The notes beneath the pieces are model-generated. The model worked only from the letters and a program-made list of their open reading frames with translations, was not told where the DNA came from and made no database searches. The position numbers and the translations under genes were made by a program. Of a DNA stretch of 6,785 nt, positions 1 to 4,564 are shown piece after piece. Numbering within the stretch: position 1 is the stretch's first letter; every line of letters begins with the position of its first letter. This DNA is from DATKYV01 sp035528275. GTDB lineage: Bacteria; Acidobacteriota; Terriglobia; UBA7540. The stretch covers positions 1 to 6,785 of the forward strand of contig DATKYV010000163.1 in the NCBI GenBank assembly GCA_035528275.1, given 5' to 3'.

Positions 1-204
1 GGATGAACCTTCGGCGAGGGTCGCCAGCGCCGCGGCCCGCGCGGCCAGCAGTTCCAGGTCGTGCAATGCGATCTCGAGCGTCAGGCGCCGGTAAGCGTCG
101 CGGGGCGGGATGCGCTCCAGAAACTCGCGTCCGTGGAAATGCAATTTGAGGGCGCGTTCCCAGAGCTCGTGGAAACCTTTGGCGAGATCGCTCATCGTCG
201 TCAT
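1..204 (-). CDS. Hypothetical protein, N-terminal part only (runs off left edge)
   Basis: An open frame on the minus strand begins at an ATG at 204 and stays open for 68 codons to the window edge; its stop lies outside. The protein begins MTTMSDLAKGFHELWERALK and continues with an amphipathic, Leu/Ala/Arg/Glu-rich stretch that should be almost wholly helical (for example residues 41-63, YRRLTLEIALHDLELLAARA and on). An in-frame TAA lies seven codons before the ATG, so the gene starts here. ATG 204 has AGGG two bases upstream, which is close; the in-frame ATG at 195 has the same AGGG at 11 bases, so either may be used. I do not recognise the family. No signal peptide or membrane segment is visible. 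It is divergent from the helix-turn-helix gene at 456. The codon third positions are strongly G/C, as in its neighbours, which supports real coding over a chance frame. Confidence 0.6.
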   Translation of the reverse strand, partial: MTTMSDLAKGFHELWERALKLHFHGREFLERIPPRDAYRRLTLEIALHDLELLAARAAALATLAEGSS

Positions 205-218
205 TGCCCTAGCCGGGG

Positions 219-224
219 ATTACA
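219..224 (-). promoter_or_regulatory. Possible -10 box for the leftward gene
   Basis: Read on the minus strand this is TGTAAT, matching five of six bases of the sigma70 -10 consensus. It would place the transcript start about 8 bases before the ATG at 204, or about 17 before the ATG at 195. No convincing -35 box lies 16-18 bases further upstream, so this is a weak call. Confidence 0.2.
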
Positions 225-293
225 CCGGTTGGGATCCTCAGGTGCTTGCACGTCTCCTCTCCTCGGGTGCCACAGGAAAACTTTTCTGGGGCG

Positions 294-310
294 TGGCGTT
301 GGGAACGCCA
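294..310. repeat. Perfect short inverted repeat (7-bp arms, 3-base loop)
   Basis: TGGCGTT (294-300), GGG (301-303), AACGCCA (304-310) form a perfect stem in the divergent intergenic region. No T-run follows on either strand, so it does not look like an intrinsic terminator. It could be a protein-binding site or a hairpin in a leader transcript. The repeat itself is seen directly; any function is inference. Confidence 0.5.
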
Positions 311-357
311 GGGTGGAGATTGGCATTAGGATTCGGATCCCCCATCATTCCGCCGGT

Positions 358-385
358 TTGTTCGCGCGGATTCTTGTGCTACTGT
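358..385 (+). promoter_or_regulatory. Candidate extended -10 promoter upstream of the HTH regulator
   Basis: TG at 377-378, one base, then TACTGT (380-385) fits an extended -10 with the conserved first two and last bases. TTGTTC at 358-363 could act as a weak -35 at 16-base spacing. Transcription from here would give a leader of about 65 bases before the ATG at 456, running through the CTTCA repeats. A similar TGC-TATCTC element lies before the next gene. The call rests on consensus resemblance only. Confidence 0.27.
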
Positions 386-417
386 AGCTCGTTTGGGCCG
401 CGAGGCTACACGCCGGC

Positions 418-454
418 CTTCATGAGCGCTTCATATATACCGCTTCAATTGAAG
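418..454 (+). promoter_or_regulatory. Putative operator: repeated CTTCA boxes ending in a palindrome at the start codon
   Basis: CTTCA occurs at 418-422, 429-433 and 443-447. The last copy is half of a perfect 12-bp palindrome, CTTCAATTGAAG (443-454), which ends one base before the ATG at 456. Two copies share the longer CGCTTCA (427-433 and 441-447) exactly 14 bases apart. The TA-rich TATATA at 434-439 between them could serve as a -10, though no good -35 lies upstream of it. Placement just before a small DNA-binding protein suggests autoregulation by the product of the adjacent gene. That role is inferred, not shown. Confidence 0.35.
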
Positions 455-455
455 T

Positions 456-926
456 ATGTCAAGAGTAAAGTTGAGAGATCGTCATGCCGCCCTGGGCACA
501 GCCGTCCACCGGCTCCGGTCGGCGCTGGGCGAGACGCAGGAGGGCATGGCCCGGCGCCTGGGCTGTACCCTGAGCGGCTACATTCAATGGGAAAAAGGGC
601 GCAGAATCCCGGGTGGCGATTGGCTCTTGAAACTCATGGCCCTCTGCCCGGACGAAGACACCCGCAGCCTTTTCGAGGAACAGATCGATTTCTATCGTCA
701 AGAAGCCGGCCGCGGCCCTGCGCAATCCCGAACCCCGCTTGCGTCGAGCTCGACCACTCCCGAGCAAAGAAAGCAGGCGCGCGCCATCGCCCGCGAGGCC
801 ATCGAGATTCTGTTTGAGCTGGGCCAAGCGGGGTATCGCCCCGCCGATCAGAAACTCAAATGGTTCGCCGACGGGCTCAACCGTGTAGCCGGTGATTTCA
901 GCCGCGCCTTCCCTCGGTCGAAGTGA
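456..926 (+). CDS. Helix-turn-helix (XRE-like) DNA-binding protein
   Basis: A 156-residue protein with an N-terminal XRE/Cro-C1-type helix-turn-helix at about residues 13-64. The core reads ETQEGMARRLGCTLSGYIQW: a scanning helix, a turn at the Leu-Gly-Cys, and a recognition helix around residues 38-47, followed by the common WEKGRRIP-type exit. A Ser/Thr/Pro-rich linker (about 84-102) leads to a C-terminal region (103-150) predicted helical and of no family I recognise; it may dimerise or bind a ligand. No enzymatic motif, signal peptide or membrane segment is seen, so a cytoplasmic transcription factor is likely. Start: ATG 456 is the first start in the frame but has no proper Shine-Dalgarno (GAAG lies one base away, inside the palindrome). 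An in-frame TTG at 471 preceded by AAGAG/TAAAG is an alternative that would leave the domain intact. It is divergent from the left-edge gene, and 107 bases precede the flavoprotein gene. Confidence 0.85.
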   Translation: MSRVKLRDRHAALGTAVHRLRSALGETQEGMARRLGCTLSGYIQWEKGRRIPGGDWLLKLMALCPDEDTRSLFEEQIDFYRQEAGRGPAQSRTPLASSSTTPEQRKQARAIAREAIEILFELGQAGYRPADQKLKWFADGLNRVAGDFSRAFPRSK

Positions 927-950
927 GGAACACGGTACCGGAACGGTTCC
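927..950. repeat. Nested inverted repeats just after the regulator stop
   Basis: GGAAC at 927-931 pairs with GTTCC at 946-950. Between them lie the perfect 8-bp palindrome CGGTACCG (933-940) and a second GGAAC (940-944), which can also pair with GTTCC across one base. No T-run follows, so an intrinsic terminator is unlikely. An operator for the downstream group is possible but unsupported beyond symmetry and position. Confidence 0.3.
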
Positions 951-973
951 CCAAGGGTCAAAGCCCGTGAAAA

Positions 974-984
974 GGTGCTATCTC
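974..984 (+). promoter_or_regulatory. Candidate extended -10 promoter for the flavoprotein-acetyltransferase-MFS group
   Basis: TG (976-977), C, then TATCTC (979-984) matches an extended -10 start, with TAT conserved. No good -35 is present; GTCAAA at 957-962 is the nearest at 16-base spacing. Transcription would begin near 991, giving a leader of about 43 bases before the TTG start at 1034. That leader contains the GAGGGG/CCCCTC hairpin. Confidence 0.3.
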
Positions 985-998
985 TCGGAACATCGCGC

Positions 999-1015
999 GA
1001 GGGGGAAATCCCCTC
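999..1015 (+). repeat. GC-rich inverted repeat in the leader of the flavoprotein gene
   Basis: GAGGGG (999-1004) and CCCCTC (1010-1015) form a perfect 6-bp stem around a GAAAT loop, ending 18 bases before the start codon at 1034. No U-run follows, so it is not a terminator. It could affect ribosome access or mRNA stability. Confidence 0.4.
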
Positions 1016-1033
1016 CCTGCCGACCGAGAAACA

Positions 1034-2380
1034 TTGAAAACCGCCCTTATCGCAGCTACTATCTGGCCGCTCATGTGGGAATTCCTGCCACCCCGAATCC
1101 GCCTGCGCGGTGCGCCACGCTTGGACGAACGATTCGCGCGCCAGCTCGCGGATGATTTTGAGAGATTCCGCGAAGGCCTTCCCCGCCCCCTCGAAGCTCA
1201 CGTTCTTTCGAGTTATGGCATTGACCTCACCAGCGACTATGGCGGGCTAAAACTGAAGAACCCGTTCGGAAAGGCATCGGGCCAACTCTCGCTTGCGCGC
1301 CATCAGATCGAAAAAGATGGGGAGGCCGGACTGGGTTTCGTGGTCCTCAAAACCGTCATCGCCCAGGACCGCGCGGGCGAGCAGACCATGCACGAATGGG
1401 CCATCCCCGAAACCCGAATGTTGGTGGAACGGATTCGCGGCCGCAGCGGCGTGGAGGGCTGGACGGTCACCTGGAAGGGCCGGGGCTGGTTCGATACTTT
1501 CGAAGCCTATTTGCGCCTTTTCGACGAAGGCTTGGCCGTCGGCGATGCCGCCTCGATGCCCGTGATTCCATCCGTGAAGTATCACCTGCCGACCTCGGAC
1601 GAGGATTTCTGGAAAGAAGAAGAGTACGACTTCACGACCGCAGCGCTAGTTGAGATTTGGGCGAAGCATCACGGCACGCAGCCCATGCCCCTGGAGAAGG
1701 ACTTCAGCCCCACGCTCGCTGGCTCAGAGCGCGCCGCCCAGCAGGCCAAAATCCTGGAATGGCTCAGAACGGTCTCCGGGCTCATTCACCGCGCGGCGCC
1801 GGAAAGAATTTCCGTAGGGCTCAAGATCTTCAACACGCTCTTCGAAGACGGTTTCCAATTGGAAATGCTCGACGCGGTTCATGCCATCCCGCCGGGCGAG
1901 GAGCGCTGCGAGTTCCTCATTTACGCCAATCGGCTGTTCGATCCCACAAAGAAATTCGAGGACAAGACCGGCGTGGCCTATGGAGGCCCGGACTTGAGCG
2001 ACCGGAACTTGGCGACGTTGGAGAAATTTCTGAGCGCTCATTCTGATTCGCCAAGTGGATTCGATTTTCTGCCTGTAAGCGCCACCGGCAACATCCACTC
2101 CGGCCGGATCGCCGCGGAGTATCTGCTGCGTGGCGCCTCGAGCTTCCAGATGCACACGCTTTTTCAGCTCCCCGACGGCGAGTTCGCCATGCGCTCGGGG
2201 AGCAAGACCGAGAAGGCGCTGCACCATCTGCTCTTTCACCCCGAGGAGGGATTCCTGGCGTGGATTCTCAACCTCCGCTCGAAATTTGGGTGGAAACCGG
2301 AAGCAAATGTCCGGGAGATGGCCGAATGGTGCGGGCAAAACTCGGAAATCGTAGCTGAATCGCTGGTCCGAGAAAGCTGA
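1034..2380 (+). CDS. Dihydroorotate-dehydrogenase-like FMN oxidoreductase (TIM barrel), atypical
   Basis: A 448-residue protein resembling the FMN-binding TIM-barrel family of dihydroorotate and dihydropyrimidine dehydrogenases. Visible landmarks: GLKLKNPFGKASG (71-83), aligning with the first FMN-binding strand (GLxxKNPxxxAxG in PyrD); VVLKTV (103-108), the usual FMN-contacting Lys-Thr; GLKIFN (262-267), matching the second conserved Lys strand; GGPDLSDRNL (317-326), like the GGLSG loop; and SATGNIHSGRIAAEYLLRGA (349-368) then SSFQMHT, matching the C-terminal phosphate-binding GGI...GA..VQ..T motif. It is longer than most PyrD proteins (about 310-340 residues), with extra material around 170-255. 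The Cys/Ser active-site loop (NCSCPN-like) is not recognisable: the equivalent region (about 176-187) has no Cys, and the only Cys residues are 292 and 433. Substrate is therefore uncertain. The start is TTG 1034, with GAG five bases upstream; ATG 1073 (residue 14) is an alternative but has no Shine-Dalgarno. With TTG, residues 4-18 are hydrophobic and could contact the membrane. It is the first gene of the group. Confidence 0.8.
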   Translation: MKTALIAATIWPLMWEFLPPRIRLRGAPRLDERFARQLADDFERFREGLPRPLEAHVLSSYGIDLTSDYGGLKLKNPFGKASGQLSLARHQIEKDGEAGLGFVVLKTVIAQDRAGEQTMHEWAIPETRMLVERIRGRSGVEGWTVTWKGRGWFDTFEAYLRLFDEGLAVGDAASMPVIPSVKYHLPTSDEDFWKEEEYDFTTAALVEIWAKHHGTQPMPLEKDFSPTLAGSERAAQQAKILEWLRTVSGLIHRAAPERISVGLKIFNTLFEDGFQLEMLDAVHAIPPGEERCEFLIYANRLFDPTKKFEDKTGVAYGGPDLSDRNLATLEKFLSAHSDSPSGFDFLPVSATGNIHSGRIAAEYLLRGASSFQMHTLFQLPDGEFAMRSGSKTEKALHHLLFHPEEGFLAWILNLRSKFGWKPEANVREMAEWCGQNSEIVAESLVRES

Positions 2381-2382
2381 GG
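2378..2382 (+). promoter_or_regulatory. Ribosome binding site of the acetyltransferase, overlapping the upstream stop
   Basis: TGAGG includes the TGA stop of the flavoprotein gene and lies four bases before ATG 2387. The in-frame ATG at 2402 has no such site, so this supports the earlier start. The overlap suggests translational coupling of the two genes. Confidence 0.4.
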
Positions 2383-2386
2383 CCGT

Positions 2387-3241
2387 ATGCCCCGGGCCGA
2401 CATGAACCTGCGCCTGATGACCACGGCCGACATTCCGGCGGGAATGAGGTTGAAAGACATCGCGGGCTGGAACCAGACGCTGGCGGACTGGGAGCGGTTT
2501 ATGCGCGCCAGCCCTGGAGGCTGTTTCGCTGCCGAGGTCGGAGACGCGGTCGTCGGCACGGCGACGACCATCGTCTACGAGGAGCGCTTTGCCTGGATCG
2601 GCATGGTGCTTGTGGACCCGGAGCATCGCGGGCGCGGCATCGGCACGCGGCTGCTGGAGAAGACCATCGAGCACCTCGATGCCCTCGGCGTTCCCACCCT
2701 CAAGCTCGATGCCACGCCGCAGGGAAAGCCGATTTACGAGAAGCTTGGATTCGTCGCGGAGTATGAAATCGAGCGCTGGAAGCTCCAGCGAGCGCCGGGT
2801 GTGCAAGCGACGCACCCTGCGCCTCCGCCCCCAAACCTGGAGCGCCTTCTGCGCCTGGACCGGGAGGTTTTCGGAGCGGGCCGGAGCGCTTTACTCCAAT
2901 CGCTTCACCATGATGCTCCCGAATTCACGATGGCAACGGGGTTCATGGGCGACCTGACGGCTTATGCCTTGGGCCGTAAGGGCTCGCGCGCCGACCAACT
3001 GGGTCCGTGGATAGGCCGCGACGAGGCCAGCGCTCAAGAATTGCTGGACGAGTTTCTGCGGCGATCGGCGCGGCAGACCGTCTTTGTGGACGCGATGCGA
3101 GAGAATCCCTTTGCGCGCGTCCTCTTGCGTTCGCGAGGGTTTGAATTCTCGCGACCCCTGACTCGAATGTATCGCGGCCCCAACAATTATCCCGGGCGGC
3201 CGGACCTGGTGTGCGCCGTCCTGGGGCCTGAGTATGGGTAA
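2387..3241 (+). CDS. Tandem GNAT N-acetyltransferase (GNAT plus YitH-like C-terminal domain)
   Basis: A 284-residue cytoplasmic acyltransferase expected to use acetyl-CoA. The N-terminal GNAT domain (about 7-135) has the pyrophosphate-binding motif A at 75-90: strand VLVDPEHR, then RGRGIG (R81, G84, G86), the R/Q-x-x-G-x-G/A signature. Motif B follows as YEKLGF (117-122). A Pro-rich linker (143-149) leads to a second domain (about 150-282) resembling the degenerate GNAT-fold C-terminal half of YitH-type acetyltransferases: LDREVFGAGRSALLQ (157-171), GRKGSRADQLGPWIG (196-210), and a closing LLRSRGFEFSRPLTRMYRG (246-264). The second domain shows no R/Q-x-x-G-x-G motif and may help bind substrate. 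The acceptor is unknown. It lies 6 bases after the flavoprotein stop, and its stop overlaps the MFS start by 8 bases, so co-transcription is likely. ATG 2402 is a less supported alternative start. Confidence 0.9.
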   Translation: MPRADMNLRLMTTADIPAGMRLKDIAGWNQTLADWERFMRASPGGCFAAEVGDAVVGTATTIVYEERFAWIGMVLVDPEHRGRGIGTRLLEKTIEHLDALGVPTLKLDATPQGKPIYEKLGFVAEYEIERWKLQRAPGVQATHPAPPPPNLERLLRLDREVFGAGRSALLQSLHHDAPEFTMATGFMGDLTAYALGRKGSRADQLGPWIGRDEASAQELLDEFLRRSARQTVFVDAMRENPFARVLLRSRGFEFSRPLTRMYRGPNNYPGRPDLVCAVLGPEYG

Positions 3242-4526
3242 GAACCCTACCAGCAGCAACGGGGGACCATTGAATAGCGAGAATCGAGTTGGCAGTTCCC
3301 CTCGGGTGTTCTACGGCTGGTGGATCACCCTTGCGGCATTTCTCAATCTCTTCTTCACGGTGGGGATTGTTTACTACGGATTTCCGGTCTTCTACCCGTC
3401 GCTCGTCGAATCACTGGGATTCACGAGAGCGCAGTTGACCCTGGGTTTCCTCTACGGATTCGTCATCGTCGGCCTAGCGCTGGGATTCCTGGCCGGCGTC
3501 ATGATCGATCGCCTCGGGCCTCGCCGGGTGATTCTCCTGGGAATCGGCTTTGTCGGGCTTTCGCTGGTTCTCATGGGAAGGATGACCCACCTCTGGCAAT
3601 ACTACGTGTTGTGCATCACCGAAGTCATCGGCTACGTCCTGACGGGTCCCATTCCCAATCAGGTGTTGATCTCCAATTGGTTTCGCGCCAAGCGCGGCCG
3701 CGCCATGGGCTACGCCTACCTTGGATTGGGATTGGGCGGCGCAGTCTCACCGCTTGCAATCGGATGGCTCATTGGCAACTTCGGATGGCGCCGGGCATTC
3801 GAAGCCGTCGGCGCGGTCATCCTGCTGGTGCTCTTTCCGGCGGGGATCTGGATAACGCGCTCGACGCCGCAAGAAATGGGGCTCAACCCCGACGGCGAGT
3901 CCGCCGCGGAGACCGGGAGCGCAGCTGCCGAGGCGCCTTCGGCAAATGTTCGCGCCGCTGTGCGCTCTTCGAACTTCTGGCTGATTCTTGCCGGAACCAC
4001 ACTCACCATCGGCGCCATTGGGGCCGTAATGCAGCACATCATCTTGTTCCTGAAAGACCAGCAGTTCTCCACGGCTCAGGCCACCCGCCTGGCCAGCGGG
4101 CTGCTTGTTTCCAGCCTCGCGGGGCGCGTCGTGGTGGGATACTTCGCGGACCGATACAATAAGAAAAACGTCATGGCGGTCTTTTATCTGGTGCTGGGGC
4201 TTTCCATCCCTATGCTCTTCCTCGCTCCCAACCGTGTGGCGCTCTGGGGATTTGCGGTCGTCTTCGGGTTCGCCATGGGAGCGGACTACATGTTGATTCC
4301 GCTCGTCACTGCCGAGTGCTTCGGCCTGGCGGCGCTCGGGAAGCTCCTGGCTCTGATCATTATGGGCTATTCGCTGGGCCAATGGTTCGCGCCCTGGCTG
4401 GCGGGAAGGATCTTCGACACGTATCGCAGTTACGACTTTGCCTGGATGATCATGGCGACAGCCGGCGTTGTGGGCGCGCTGGCCATTTACGCCATCAGCG
4501 TCCGCAAAACTCCCAAGGTTCTTTGA
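3234..4526 (+). CDS. MFS transporter, oxalate/formate antiporter-like (monocarboxylate-type)
   Basis: A 430-residue inner-membrane carrier with about 12 hydrophobic segments. After a polar N-terminus comes FYGWWITLAAFLNLFF (26-41), an opening typical of the oxalate/formate-antiporter and monocarboxylate-carrier group. The loop after the second helix carries MFS motif A, with GVMIDRLGPRR at 88-98; the second half repeats it as GYFADRYNKK (302-311). NWFRAKRGRAMGYAYLGLGLG (148-168) is the conserved segment leading into helix 5. A hydrophilic, Ala/Glu-rich central loop (about 209-243) joins the halves. Length and topology are complete for the family. A small organic anion is the likely cargo by family resemblance only. 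It overlaps the acetyltransferase stop by ATGGGTAA (8 bases), a coupling arrangement; GGGG at 3223-3226 is the nearest ribosome-binding element. An in-frame TTG at 3270, preceded by GGGGGA, is an alternative start. It ends 38 bases from the convergent cyclase stop. Confidence 0.92.
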   Translation: MGKNPTSSNGGPLNSENRVGSSPRVFYGWWITLAAFLNLFFTVGIVYYGFPVFYPSLVESLGFTRAQLTLGFLYGFVIVGLALGFLAGVMIDRLGPRRVILLGIGFVGLSLVLMGRMTHLWQYYVLCITEVIGYVLTGPIPNQVLISNWFRAKRGRAMGYAYLGLGLGGAVSPLAIGWLIGNFGWRRAFEAVGAVILLVLFPAGIWITRSTPQEMGLNPDGESAAETGSAAAEAPSANVRAAVRSSNFWLILAGTTLTIGAIGAVMQHIILFLKDQQFSTAQATRLASGLLVSSLAGRVVVGYFADRYNKKNVMAVFYLVLGLSIPMLFLAPNRVALWGFAVVFGFAMGADYMLIPLVTAECFGLAALGKLLALIIMGYSLGQWFAPWLAGRIFDTYRSYDFAWMIMATAGVVGALAIYAISVRKTPKVL

Positions 4527-4564
4527 GATATGATCCGGGAAAGGACGGCAGGGGGAGTTCGTTC
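4527..4564. other. Convergent intergenic gap without a clear terminator
   Basis: Only 38 bases separate the stops of two converging genes (TGA at 4524-4526 and, on the minus strand, TAG at 4565-4567). I see no GC-rich stem followed by a T-run on either strand, so termination is probably Rho-dependent or the two transcripts overlap. Confidence 0.5.

Noticed and set aside
61..387. Plus-strand frame of 108 codons at the left edge
   Set aside because: It is antisense to the better-supported leftward partial gene and then runs through intergenic sequence; no motif is seen.
110..817. Plus-strand open frame of 235 codons over the left intergenic region and the HTH gene
   Set aside because: It is out of frame with the recognisable helix-turn-helix protein and its translation is Arg/Pro/Gly-rich with no domain.
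999..1015. GC hairpin as an intrinsic terminator of the HTH gene
   Set aside because: No T-run follows the stem and it lies 73 bases past the stop, close to the next start codon.
1034..2380. Assigning the flavoprotein as pyrD (dihydroorotate dehydrogenase)
   Set aside because: FMN-site motifs match the family, but the catalytic Cys loop is not seen, the protein is much longer and no pyrimidine genes are adjacent, so a gene symbol would overstate the evidence.
1724..2815. Long minus-strand open frame of 363 codons antisense to the flavoprotein and acetyltransferase genes
   Set aside because: It spans two well-supported genes on the other strand, its translation is Arg/Pro/His-rich without any motif, and such antisense frames are common in GC-rich DNA.
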